Shown here piece after piece: positions 6,471-13,836 of a stretch of 13,883 nt of DNA (position 1 is the stretch's first letter; each line of letters begins with the position of its first letter). Origin of the DNA: Methylibium sp031393925. Its GTDB lineage: Bacteria > Pseudomonadota > Gammaproteobacteria > Burkholderiales > Burkholderiaceae_C. The DNA lies in assembly GCF_031393925.1 (NCBI RefSeq), contig NZ_JANMWL010000042.1, positions 1 through 13,883 of the forward strand. Reading direction: 5' to 3'. A model generated the notes under the pieces. That model was not told where the DNA came from. It ran no database searches and saw nothing but the letters and a program-made list of their open reading frames with translations. A program made the position numbers and the translations under genes.

Positions 6471-7484
6471 TCAGCGCAGGCCGACCGCGCCGCTGATCGC
6501 CTTGGCGGCGCCGGCACCGACGGCAGCGCCGAAGCGCTTGGCCAGGCGCTCGGCGACGTTTTCCTTGGGCGTGTAGTCGATCACCTCTTCGGCCTTGACG
6601 ACCTCGCGCGCGACGTAGTCAAGGCTGCCGAGGTGGTCGGCCAGCCCTTGCTGGAGCGCCGACTCGCCGCTCCAGAACAAGCCCGAAAAGGTTTCCGGCG
6701 TTTCTTTCAGGCGCTTGCCGCGTCCCTCTTTCACCACGGCGATGAACTGCCGGTGAATCTGGTTGACCATGGCCTGCGCATAGGCACGGTGGGCTTCCGA
6801 GAGCGGCGAGAAGGGGTCGAGCAGGCCCTTGTTTTCGCCCGCGGCGATGAGGCGGCGCTCGACGCCGAGCTTTTGCATCGTGCCGGTGAAACCGAAGCCG
6901 TCCATCAGCACGCCGATCGAGCCGATGATCGAAGCCTTGTCGACATAGATCTCGTCGGCCGCGGCGGCGATGTAATAGGCGGCCGACGCGCACAGCTCCT
7001 CGCACACGGCGTAGAGCTTCTTCTTGTGCAAGGTCTTCAGGCGCCGCAGCTCGTCGTAGATGAGCCCGGCCTGCACGGGGCTGCCGCCGGGCGAGTTGAT
7101 GCGCAGCACCACCGCCTGCGCGCCGTCGTCGTCGAACGCCGTGCGCAGGGCCGCATTCAGGGCCTCGGCGCTGGCGTGACCCTCGGCGTCGATCTCGCCA
7201 CGCACGTCGATCAGCGCAGTGTGCGGTCCGCTCGGCGCGGAGACGCCCCGCTGCTGCGCGACCAGCGCCCACGCCAGCGCGACAAACAGCAACAGCCAGG
7301 CAAGGCGGAAGAACACGCGCCAACGGCGGTCGTCACGCCGATCGCGCAAGAAGCCGCGCGCAAAGTCCTCGATCACGCGGGCGTCGACGCTCGGCGGAGC
7401 GGGCGTGGCGGGGGTCACGGTGGGGTGCGCGGGCGGAGGGCCGAGCGTGGGTTCGGCCGGTCGGCCATCGTCAAGATTGCTCAT
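6471..7484 (-). CDS. sppA: Signal peptide peptidase SppA-type S49 serine protease
   Basis: The 337-residue membrane protease belongs to the short (36 kDa) SppA class, which cleaves leftover signal peptides in the inner membrane. A Pro-rich cytosolic N-terminus (res. 1-56) is followed by one transmembrane segment at about 57-76 and the peptidase domain. LRINSPGGSPVQAG (127-140) is the oxyanion-region block. The nucleophile is Ser167 in LCASAAYY and the general base is Lys219 in GENKGLLDPF, 52 residues apart as in Bacillus SppA. Although the frame extends to 7844, ATG 7484-7482 is supported by GAGAG 8 nt upstream and by a 4-nt ATGA overlap with the preceding Rieske gene. It is the last gene of the rluC operon and converges with kbp. 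Confidence 0.93.
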   Translation of the reverse strand: MSNLDDGRPAEPTLGPPPAHPTVTPATPAPPSVDARVIEDFARGFLRDRRDDRRWRVFFRLAWLLLFVALAWALVAQQRGVSAPSGPHTALIDVRGEIDAEGHASAEALNAALRTAFDDDGAQAVVLRINSPGGSPVQAGLIYDELRRLKTLHKKKLYAVCEELCASAAYYIAAAADEIYVDKASIIGSIGVLMDGFGFTGTMQKLGVERRLIAAGENKGLLDPFSPLSEAHRAYAQAMVNQIHRQFIAVVKEGRGKRLKETPETFSGLFWSGESALQQGLADHLGSLDYVAREVVKAEEVIDYTPKENVAERLAKRFGAAVGAGAAKAISGAVGLR

Positions 7485-7897
7485 GGGAATTCTCTCGGGG
7501 CCGCTTTCGGCCGGATGTCGCGGGAAGGATACCAACTGACCTGGCCGCCCTGCTCCGTCACCCTCAAGGCCGTGAGCCGACCACGGCCACACGGCCCTCC
7601 GACGCAGCGGCCACTCGAGGGCTCGTAGGAGGCGCCGTGGATCGAACACAGGATGAACTCGCGCTCGGCGTCGAGAAACTCGCCGGGCTGCCAGTCCATT
7701 TCGGTGGGCACGTGCGCACAACGGTTGAGGTAGGCGACCACACGGCCGCCGTGGCGCAGCGCAAAGGCGCGCACGGGGTGGCCGTACTCGAGCACGTCGA
7801 ACACCAGCGCACGCCCGCGCTCGACCAGCGCGGTCGAGGCACACAGCGGCAGCGCCTCGCAGGGCGCGCTCGTCGCCGGCAGCGCGTCCTCACGCAT
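7481..7897 (-). CDS. Small Rieske [2Fe-2S] ferredoxin-like protein
   Basis: The 138-residue protein carries a Rieske cluster motif: Cys60-x-His62 (NRCAHVPTEMDW) and Cys84-x2-His87 (ILCSIHGASYEPSSGRC). Two further cysteines, Cys98 and Cys103, lie in the GRCVGGPC loop. There is no oxygenase catalytic domain, signal peptide or membrane anchor, so it resembles stand-alone Rieske ferredoxins that pass electrons in the cytosol. The partner is unknown. ATG 7897-7895 is chosen because it overlaps the HAD stop by 8 nt and homology starts soon after; a longer frame to 7987 would lie inside the HAD gene. Its stop overlaps the sppA start (ATGA). Both overlaps argue for coupled translation. Confidence 0.88.
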   Translation of the reverse strand: MREDALPATSAPCEALPLCASTALVERGRALVFDVLEYGHPVRAFALRHGGRVVAYLNRCAHVPTEMDWQPGEFLDAEREFILCSIHGASYEPSSGRCVGGPCGRGRLTALRVTEQGGQVSWYPSRDIRPKAAPREFP

Positions 7898-8558
7898 GGG
7901 CGAGCAGCCAGTCGCGCAGTTCGACGGTGGAATGCGCGACGAAGCGCGGCGTGTAGGCTTCGAAGGCCTCGCGCTCATGGGCGCCAAAGCTCACCGCCAC
8001 GCTCGCCGCGCGCGCATTGGCCGCGAGCTGCAGATCGTGCGTGGTGTCGCCGACCATCAAGGTGCGCTCGGCCGCGCAACCCAGTTCGGCCATCAGCTCC
8101 AGCAGCATTCGGGGATGCGGCTTCGAGGTGGTCTCGTCGGCGGTGCGGGTGGCGTCGAACAGGCCACGCAACTGCACCGTGTGCAGCGCTTCGTCGAGGC
8201 CGCGACGCGATTTGCCGGTGGCCACCCCGAGCCGGTGCTGCCTGGCCTTCAATGCATGCAGCATGTCGAGCGTGCCGGCGAAGAGGCTCAGCTCATGCTG
8301 GCGCCTGAAGTAATGATGACGGTAGCGCTGGACCAGCGCCGGGTAATGCTCGGTCGCGAGCCCCGGCACCGCGAGTTTCAGCGCCTCGACCAGGCCCATG
8401 CCGATCACGTAGGCGGCCTGGGCGTCGCTCGGCACGTCCGCGCCCACGTCGGCGGCGGCCGCCTGGATGCACTGCACGATCAGTGCGGTCGAGTCGAACA
8501 GGGTCCCGTCCCAGTCGAACACGATGAGGTCGAACTGGCGCGCTGGGGTCGCGGTCAT
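7890..8558 (-). CDS. HAD-family hydrolase, phosphoglycolate phosphatase-like
   Basis: The 222-residue HAD phosphatase has all four motifs: DWDGT with nucleophile Asp15 and acid/base Asp17, VATGKS with Thr114, SKPHP with Lys146, and GDTTHD (170-175) for Mg2+. The alpha-helical cap between residues 22 and 90 is of the C1 type found in Gph and beta-phosphoglucomutases. It probably dephosphorylates a small phosphorylated metabolite such as 2-phosphoglycolate, but the substrate cannot be set from sequence. ATG 8558-8556 is chosen because homology starts at FDLIVFDWDGT; the open frame upstream to 8783 lies within rluC. It is 16 nt downstream of the rluC stop and overlaps the Rieske start by 8 nt. 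Confidence 0.93.
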   Translation of the reverse strand: MTATPARQFDLIVFDWDGTLFDSTALIVQCIQAAAADVGADVPSDAQAAYVIGMGLVEALKLAVPGLATEHYPALVQRYRHHYFRRQHELSLFAGTLDMLHALKARQHRLGVATGKSRRGLDEALHTVQLRGLFDATRTADETTSKPHPRMLLELMAELGCAAERTLMVGDTTHDLQLAANARAASVAVSFGAHEREAFEAYTPRFVAHSTVELRDWLLAHA

Positions 8559-8574
8559 GTCAGGGGCTCGGGCT

Positions 8575-9603
8575 TCAATGCGGTGAAGAAAGGCACGCCA
8601 GCAAGCGCACGCACTCGGCGGGCAACGGCGCCTCGAGCTCCAGGCGTTCGGCGCTGGCCGGATGATCGAACGCCAGGCGCCGGGCATGCAGGAACATGCG
8701 CTCCAGGCGCAGCCCGGCCTGGCCCCGTGCCAGTTCGCGGTTGAGGGCGAAGTCGCCGTACTTGTCGTCGCCAACGATCGCATGACCCTCGCTGGCGAGA
8801 TGCACGCGGATCTGGTGGGTGCGGCCGGTCTTGATGGTCACGTCGAGCAGAGCGTAGCCCTCGTACTGCCGCACCAGCCGCACCAGGGTGATCGAGCGGC
8901 GTCCGTCCTCGTCGTCCGGCGCGACGGTGCGCACACGGCGCTCGCCCTGGTCGGTCAGGAACTTGTGCAGCGCCACGTCGATGACCTTCTTGCTGGCCGG
9001 CCAGGCGCCGATCACCAGCGCTGCATAGGTCTTGCCAGTTGCGCGCGAGCGAAACTGGTCCTGCAGGGCAGTGAGCGCGCTGCGCTTCTTGGCGATGAGC
9101 AGCAAGCCGGAGGTTTCCTTGTCCAGGCGGTGCACCAGCTCGAGCAGCTTCGCCTCGGGCCGCGCGCGGCGCAATTGTTCGATCACGCCGAAGCTCACGC
9201 CGCTGCCGCCATGCACGGCCACACCGGCCGGCTTGTCGAGCACCAGCAGATGCTCGTCCTCGTAGACGATCGGAAACTCGCGCGGCGGGGCTGGCGCGGT
9301 GTCGGCGCGCTGCGCCACCCGCACCGGCGGCAGCCGCAACTCGTCGCCCAGCGCCAGCCGTGTGTCAGCGCCCGCACGACCGCGGTTCACGCGCACCTCG
9401 CCGCTCCTGATGATGCGGTAAACGTGGGTCTTGGGCACGCCCTTGAGCGTCTTGACGAGGTAGTTGTCCAGGCGCTGGCCGGCGCCGTCTTCGCCGACGT
9501 AGACATGCCGAACGGCAGGGGGTGCGGTGGGCGTCGGCGCTGCGGCGAGCGGCGAGGCCTTGCGCGCCGGGGCGCCTTTGCCTCCTATAATGCGTTGCAC
9601 CAT
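8575..9603 (-). CDS. rluC: 23S rRNA pseudouridine synthase RluC
   Basis: The 342-residue RluA-family enzyme has an N-terminal S4 RNA-binding domain (about res. 42-100: GQRLDNYLVKTLKGVPKTHV, YRIIRSGEVRVN). The catalytic domain carries HRLDKETSGLL, with catalytic Asp161. Family blocks PIVYEDEHLLVLDKPAGVAV and GRTHQIRVHLA are also present. Members isomerise uridines 955, 2504 and 2580 of 23S rRNA in E. coli; the divergent placement next to rne, as in E. coli, favours RluC over RluA or RluD. The first about 30 residues are Ala/Pro-rich and not conserved. The ATG at 9603 has a weak ribosome-binding site; a GGAGG just inside the frame has no start codon at a useful distance. It is first in the rluC-HAD-Rieske-sppA operon. 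Confidence 0.93.
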   Translation of the reverse strand: MVQRIIGGKGAPARKASPLAAAPTPTAPPAVRHVYVGEDGAGQRLDNYLVKTLKGVPKTHVYRIIRSGEVRVNRGRAGADTRLALGDELRLPPVRVAQRADTAPAPPREFPIVYEDEHLLVLDKPAGVAVHGGSGVSFGVIEQLRRARPEAKLLELVHRLDKETSGLLLIAKKRSALTALQDQFRSRATGKTYAALVIGAWPASKKVIDVALHKFLTDQGERRVRTVAPDDEDGRRSITLVRLVRQYEGYALLDVTIKTGRTHQIRVHLASEGHAIVGDDKYGDFALNRELARGQAGLRLERMFLHARRLAFDHPASAERLELEAPLPAECVRLLACLSSPH

Positions 9604-10018
9604 GAGAGCGCCGTAAGTGATTGATTCGTTTGAGTTTACCCGTCACTTCGGGGGCGTCGTGGGCCCTGCAGCCTTGGTGGCCGCAGGTCTTCGGTGATGC
9701 AACGCCGCACGGCGCGGCCGGGCCGGCTCCCAAGGTGAGCGGCAGGCAGCGCAGGGCGGCGGCAGAGCCAGCGTAGATCGAACCAAGAACAAGGTTTTCA
9801 GGCGGCAGGACGAGACGGCGCATTGCGCGCCAATCGGCCGGCAGCCCGCGCAGCGTGATGTCCCTGATGTCTTCGGCCCGCTTCCTTCCCACCGCATCCC
9901 GATCGCAGGCAGCGCATTGCGCGCTGCGCATTGGCATGGGTGCAAGGCAAGCGCGCACCCGCCCCGGCTTGGCCGGTGGCAAGCGCATCCGGTTGCACGC
10001 CAGCACACGCGCCAACGC

Positions 10019-10056
10019 TTGACCGCCACGCGCTCCTTACCGGGAGCGGCGGTCGA
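10019..10056 (+). promoter_or_regulatory. Stem-loop 1 in the rne leader
   Basis: Outer arms GACCGCC (10021-10027) and GGCGGTC (10048-10054) pair perfectly, with possible U-G and U-A extension at 10019-10020 and 10055-10056. Inner arms GCTCC (10032-10036) and GGAGC (10043-10047) close a 6-nt loop (TTACCG). A 4-nt bulge (10028-10031) sits on the 5' side. Such a bulged hairpin in the rne leader could be an autoregulatory target; this is inference by analogy with the E. coli rne 5' UTR. Confidence 0.5.
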
Positions 10057-10107
10057 AGTCCAGGGCGATTCCTTCCGGTTCCTCCTCGCTGTTTCGTGCG
10101 TCGACAG

Positions 10108-10131
10108 GCCGTGCCTGAGGACAGGCACGGC
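10108..10131 (+). promoter_or_regulatory. Stem-loop 2 in the rne leader
   Basis: A perfect 10-bp inverted repeat: GCCGTGCCTG (10108-10117), tetraloop AGGA (10118-10121), CAGGCACGGC (10122-10131). It ends 54 nt before the rne start codon and has no following T-run, so it is not an intrinsic terminator. The AGGA loop is Shine-Dalgarno-like but has no start codon nearby. It is a candidate part of an rne autoregulatory leader. Confidence 0.55.
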
Positions 10132-10172
10132 AGCCAGCGTGTGTGGGCAGGCCAAAACGCGCCTCCCGCACG

Positions 10173-10178
10173 AAGGAG
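10173..10178 (+). promoter_or_regulatory. Ribosome-binding site fixing the rne GTG start
   Basis: AAGGAG is followed by a 7-nt spacer and GTG at 10186. The frame stays open upstream to 9931 and also has an internal ATG at 10195, but this site, together with the family N-terminus MKRMLINATQ, decides for GTG. Confidence 0.9.
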
Positions 10179-10185
10179 TGCACAC

Positions 10186-13100
10186 GTGAAACGCATGTTG
10201 ATCAACGCCACGCAGCCGGAAGAACGGCGCCTGGCCATCGTCGAGGGGCAGAAGCTGCTCGACTTTGAAACCGAGATCGAGGGGCGCGAACAGCGCAAGG
10301 GCAACATCTACAAGGCGGTGGTCACGCGCGTCGAGCCCTCGCTCGAAGCCTGCTTCGTCGATTACGGCGAAGACCGCCACGGCTTCTTGCCGTTCAAGGA
10401 AATCGCCAAGGAGTTCTTCAAGCCGGGCGCGTCCGTGCGCGAGGCCAAGATCCAGGATGTGATCGGCAACGGCACCGAACTGCTGGTGCAGGTGGAAAAA
10501 GAGGAACGCGGCAACAAGGGCGCGGCGCTCACGACCTTCGTGAGCCTGGCCGGGCGCTACCTCGTGCTCATGCCCAACAACCCGCGCGGCGGCGGCGTGT
10601 CGCGGCGCATCGAGGGCGAGGACCGCGAGGAGCTGAAAGAAAACCTCGACCAGCTCGAATACCCCAAGGGCATGAGCCTGATCGCGCGCACCGCCGGCAT
10701 CGGCCGCTCGGCGCCCGAGCTGCAGTGGGACCTCAACTACATGCTCAAGCTGTGGGACGCGATCGACGGCGCGGCCAAGGCGGGCAAGGGCGCGTTCCTG
10801 ATCTACCAGGAAAGCTCGCTGGTGATTCGCGCGATCCGCGACTACTTCACCGCCGAAGTCGGTGAGATCCTGATCGACACCGACGACATCTTCGAGCAGG
10901 CACAGCAGTTCATGAACCACGTGATGCCCGAAACGGCCAATCGCGTGAAGCGCTACAAGGACGACGCGCCGCTGTTCAGTCGCTTTCAGATCGAGCACCA
11001 GATCGAGACCGCGTTCTCGCGCACCGTGAACCTGCCCTCGGGCGGCGCGATCGTGATCGACCACACCGAGGCGCTGGTCTCGGTGGACGTGAATTCGGCG
11101 CGCTCCACGCGCGGCAGCGACATCGAGGAAACCGCCACGCGCACCAACCTCGAGGCGGCCGACGAGATCGCGCGCCAGATGCGCCTGCGCGACCTCGGCG
11201 GCCTGATCGTCGTCGACTTCATCGACATGGAAGAAAGCAAGAACCGCCGCGAGGTCGAGACGCGCCTGCGCGACGCGCTGCGCAGCGACCGTGCGCGGGT
11301 GCAGTTCAGCTCGATTTCCAAGTTCGGCCTGCTCGAACTGAGCCGCCAGCGCCTGCGCCCGGCCTTGAGCGAGGGCTCGCACATCACCTGCCCGCGCTGC
11401 AACGGCACCGGCCACATCCGCGACACCGAGTCGTCGGCGCTGCAGATCCTGCGCATCATCCAGGAAGAGTCGATGAAGGAGAACACCGCTGCCGTGCATG
11501 TGCAGGTGCCGGTGGAAGTGACGAGCTTCCTGCTCAACGAGAAGCGCACCGAGATCACCAAGATCGAACTGCGCCAGCGCACCACGGTCCTGCTGGTGCC
11601 CAACAAGCACCTGGAAACGCCCAACTACAAGCTCGAGCGCCTGCGCCACGACGACCCGCGCCTGGAGAACCTGCAGGCCAGCTACACCATGATCGAGGAG
11701 CCGGACGACGAGGTCGGCATCACCCGGCGCGAGAAGACCAAGGCCAAGCAGGAACCGGTGATCAAGGGCGTGCTGCCGGACATGCCGGCGCCGTCGCCCG
11801 TCGCACGACCGACGCCTGTGCCGAAGGCCGAGCCGGTCCCGGTGGCCGCCGCGACGGTGGCGTCAACGGGTGCCGCGGCGCCGCAGGGCGGCGGTTTCTT
11901 CGGCTGGATCAAGAAGGTATTCGGCGGCGCACCCGCGCTCGCGCCCAAGCCCGTTGCCCAGCCCGCTGCGACGACGCCGGCCCCGGCTGGCAGGCCGGCG
12001 CGCGATGGTGCTCGCGAGGGAGGGCGCGATGGCCGCGGTCGCCGCGGTGGTCGTGGCGACCGTGACGGTCAACGAGGCGAACGCAGCGAACGCCCGGAAA
12101 ACCGCGAAGCACGCAGCGAGCGGGGTGAGGAGCAACCGCGCCGCGAAGGTCGAGAAGGCCGTGAAGGCGACCGCGAGGGTCGCGATGGCCGTGGCCGCCG
12201 TGGCGAACGCCCGGAAGGCGTTGCCGGCGAAGCAGCGTCGGCTGCGGAGCGCGGTGAGCGCGAGCCTCGCCCAGAGGGTCGGCGCACGGCGCCCCCGCCA
12301 CAGGCCGCAGGCGACGAACTCGCCAGGCCGCTGGCCGCTGCGTCCGCCGAAGGTCTGGGCGATGCCATGCCGCCGGACGACTCAATGCAAGCCGGGGACA
12401 CCAGCGAACGCGAAGGCGCGCGTCGGCGTCGCCGTCGCGGTGGCCGGGGCCGCGGCGAGCGTGACGAAGCGCGCGGTGATGCGCCCTCGCCCGCGCAGGC
12501 CGGCGACGAGTTGCGCGCCGAGGCGGATGACACCGTGTCGGGCGACAACACCGAGCATCTGCTGCCGCCGAGCAATGAAGCTCCAGCCGATGAGCGCGGC
12601 GACGCCGACGCGCCGCGCACCGACACGGACGAGCACAGCGAGCACGGTGACGGCGGTGAAGCACGCCGCCGTCGTCGGGGCGGCCGGGGTCGCCGCGAGC
12701 GCACCGAGGGCGAAGTGGTGATCAACGCCAACGCCGAAGCCGTCGAGCAAGTTGCCGCGGCCGCGCCGGCCGAGGGAGGTGCCGCAGTCGAGGCGACACC
12801 GGCCATAGCCGACGTGTGGCAGGACGCGCCGCACCCCGCGTTGCACGACGCGTCGCGGCACCCCCCGCAGGACGCGATCGCGGCACGGCCGCCCGTCGCC
12901 TCGCCGGTTCGCGCCGCCGATCCGATCATGGTGGCGAGCGCAGCACCCGAGCCGACGCCAGAACCTCGTCCCGCACCGCCGCCGCGGCCCTACGCCCTGC
13001 CGCTGGGGGAACTCTCGGCCGTGGCCGAAGGCGCCGGCCTCGAGTGGGTCAATACCGACACCGACAAGGTGCGCGCGGTGCAGGCGGCGATGGCCAATGC

Positions 13101-13224
13101 GCCCCAGCCCGTGCATGTGCCGCGCGAGCCAAAACAGTCCATAGTCAGCGACGATGGCCCGCTGGTGCTGGTTGAAACGCGCAAGAACCTGTCGCAGATC
13201 AAGCTGCCGTTCGAAGGCCGCTGA
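10186..13224 (+). CDS. rne: Ribonuclease E
   Basis: The 1012-residue endoribonuclease is the core of the RNA degradosome and processes rRNA, tRNA and mRNA. The catalytic half (res. 1-about 510) starts MKRMLINATQ and holds the S1 domain and 5'-sensor/RNase H-like region (GNKGAALTTFVSLAGRYLVL). Catalytic Asp301 (VSVDVNSARSTRG) and Asp344 (VVDFIDME) correspond to E. coli D303 and D346. The Zn-link CPRC is at 402-405. The C-terminal half is low-complexity. GGGFFGWIKKVFGG (568-581) sits where E. coli has its membrane-anchoring helix. Three arginine-rich RNA-binding patches lie at 606-about 700, 746-759 and 827-839; RDGRGRRG is repeated at 614 and 666. Acidic/Ala-Pro linkers follow, then a conserved-looking tail ending LVLVETRKNLSQIKLPFEGR. 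No frameshift is seen. It is divergent from rluC and converges with a GGDEF gene. Confidence 0.97.
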   Translation: MKRMLINATQPEERRLAIVEGQKLLDFETEIEGREQRKGNIYKAVVTRVEPSLEACFVDYGEDRHGFLPFKEIAKEFFKPGASVREAKIQDVIGNGTELLVQVEKEERGNKGAALTTFVSLAGRYLVLMPNNPRGGGVSRRIEGEDREELKENLDQLEYPKGMSLIARTAGIGRSAPELQWDLNYMLKLWDAIDGAAKAGKGAFLIYQESSLVIRAIRDYFTAEVGEILIDTDDIFEQAQQFMNHVMPETANRVKRYKDDAPLFSRFQIEHQIETAFSRTVNLPSGGAIVIDHTEALVSVDVNSARSTRGSDIEETATRTNLEAADEIARQMRLRDLGGLIVVDFIDMEESKNRREVETRLRDALRSDRARVQFSSISKFGLLELSRQRLRPALSEGSHITCPRCNGTGHIRDTESSALQILRIIQEESMKENTAAVHVQVPVEVTSFLLNEKRTEITKIELRQRTTVLLVPNKHLETPNYKLERLRHDDPRLENLQASYTMIEEPDDEVGITRREKTKAKQEPVIKGVLPDMPAPSPVARPTPVPKAEPVPVAAATVASTGAAAPQGGGFFGWIKKVFGGAPALAPKPVAQPAATTPAPAGRPARDGAREGGRDGRGRRGGRGDRDGQRGERSERPENREARSERGEEQPRREGREGREGDREGRDGRGRRGERPEGVAGEAASAAERGEREPRPEGRRTAPPPQAAGDELARPLAAASAEGLGDAMPPDDSMQAGDTSEREGARRRRRRGGRGRGERDEARGDAPSPAQAGDELRAEADDTVSGDNTEHLLPPSNEAPADERGDADAPRTDTDEHSEHGDGGEARRRRRGGRGRRERTEGEVVINANAEAVEQVAAAAPAEGGAAVEATPAIADVWQDAPHPALHDASRHPPQDAIAARPPVASPVRAADPIMVASAAPEPTPEPRPAPPPRPYALPLGELSAVAEGAGLEWVNTDTDKVRAVQAAMANAPQPVHVPREPKQSIVSDDGPLVLVETRKNLSQIKLPFEGR

Positions 13225-13231
13225 CCGACCA

Positions 13232-13245
13232 GCCGGGACACCGGC
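13232..13245. terminator. Weak hairpin between convergent rne and GGDEF genes
   Basis: GCCGG (13232-13236), loop GACA, CCGGC (13241-13245) lies in the 24-bp gap between two stop codons. It is symmetric and so could serve both strands, but it has only 5 bp and no T-run. Rho-dependent termination is as likely. Confidence 0.3.
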
Positions 13246-13248
13246 GCG

Positions 13249-13836
13249 CTACGCAACGCCCCCTGCCGCCAGGCCCGGGGCGTCGTCGTTTGCGCCGCCG
13301 CCGGGGCCGTCCAAGGCCGCGCGCATGGTGGAGCGACCGTCGCGTTTGGCAAGGTACATCGCCTGGTCGGCCCGCGCAATCAAACCCTCGGCGGTATCGG
13401 ACTGGTCGCAAAACTCGACCGTGCCGATGCTCGCGCTCACGGTCACTTCGAAGCCGCCGACCCGCACCGGCTCGCACAGCACGCGCAGCAGTTTGCGCGC
13501 CACGGTTTCGCTGTCGGCGTTGTGCGCAATCACCGGCAGCAACACGATGAACTCGTCGCCGCCGATGCGTGCCACCGTGTCGTTGCCGCGCACCGCACGG
13601 AGCATGCGAACCGCCACGGCCTTGAGCACGACGTCGCCGGCCGCATGGCCATGGTCATCGTTGATCTGCTTGAAACGATCGAGATCGACGAACAGCAGCG
13701 CCCCCTGCGTGGCGTTGCGCGCCGAGCCGCTCAAGGCCACGCGCAATTCGGGGCGGTGTCGAACCCGTGTCCACTGAACCGGCGCAATACCGCACATCGG
13801 CGGCGTTGCCAATCGATGCCGGCAGCGTGCATTCAC
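13249..13836 (-). CDS. GGDEF-domain protein, probably N-terminally truncated diguanylate cyclase
   Basis: The 195-residue frame contains most of a GGDEF (diguanylate cyclase) domain. It has LLFVDLDRFKQIND (res. 47-60) with metal-binding Asp51, HGHAAGDVVLK (62-72), the inhibitory I-site RGND (83-86), GGDEF (92-96), VTVSASIGTV (131-140) and ADQAMYLAKRDGR (156-168). An intact GGDEF and RxxD predict c-di-GMP synthesis with feedback, but the opening motif of the domain (normally xLTGLPNR) is replaced by TRVRHRPEL (23-31). No sensor or membrane part is present. The start is uncertain: GTG 13836-13834 overlaps an upstream stop, ATG at 13797 is alternative, and the frame is also open to the window edge. 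It may be a decayed gene. It converges with rne. Confidence 0.65.
   Translation of the reverse strand: MNARCRHRLATPPMCGIAPVQWTRVRHRPELRVALSGSARNATQGALLFVDLDRFKQINDDHGHAAGDVVLKAVAVRMLRAVRGNDTVARIGGDEFIVLLPVIAHNADSETVARKLLRVLCEPVRVGGFEVTVSASIGTVEFCDQSDTAEGLIARADQAMYLAKRDGRSTMRAALDGPGGGANDDAPGLAAGGVA

Larger units (their letters stand above)
9604..10185. other. 582-bp rluC-rne intergenic region, likely rne leader
   Basis: This gap lies between two divergent starts and contains no gene I recognise. The left end (9604-9650) is the most AT-rich part and the best place for divergent promoters, but I see no good -35/-10 pair. A perfect TATAAT sits at 9586-9591 on the plus strand inside the first rluC codons, without a good -35. 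Two strong stem-loops occupy 10019-10056 and 10108-10131. The octamer GCGCATTG occurs three times (9819-9826, 9912-9919, 9926-9933). A minus-strand frame (about 9646-9935 and beyond) is open with coding-like composition but no recognisable protein. E. coli rne also has a long structured 5' UTR through which RNase E controls its own mRNA; the same is inferred here. Confidence 0.6.

Noticed and set aside
6471..7844. 457-residue version of SppA including part of the Rieske region
   Set aside because: The extra N-terminal part is an out-of-frame reading of the Rieske gene; the ATG at 7484 has a ribosome-binding site and a family-like length.
9931..10185. In-frame N-terminal extension of rne
   Set aside because: The added 85 residues match nothing and have no ribosome-binding site, while GTG 10186 has AAGGAG at 7 nt and the exact family N-terminus.
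9643..11649. 668-residue minus-strand open frame across the rne catalytic half
   Set aside because: It is antisense to strongly conserved RNase E sequence, and its composition (repeated Ala, Arg, Val, His, Asp) is what reverse-complemented GC-rich codons give.
11881..12720. Possible CRISPR-like or tandem DNA repeats
   Set aside because: The repeats are short and irregular, and stay in frame with RNase E arginine-rich motifs; there is no constant repeat-spacer spacing.
12069..12929. Ser/Arg/Ala-rich minus-strand frames over the rne tail
   Set aside because: These are low-complexity shadows of the arginine-rich RNase E tail with no motif of their own.
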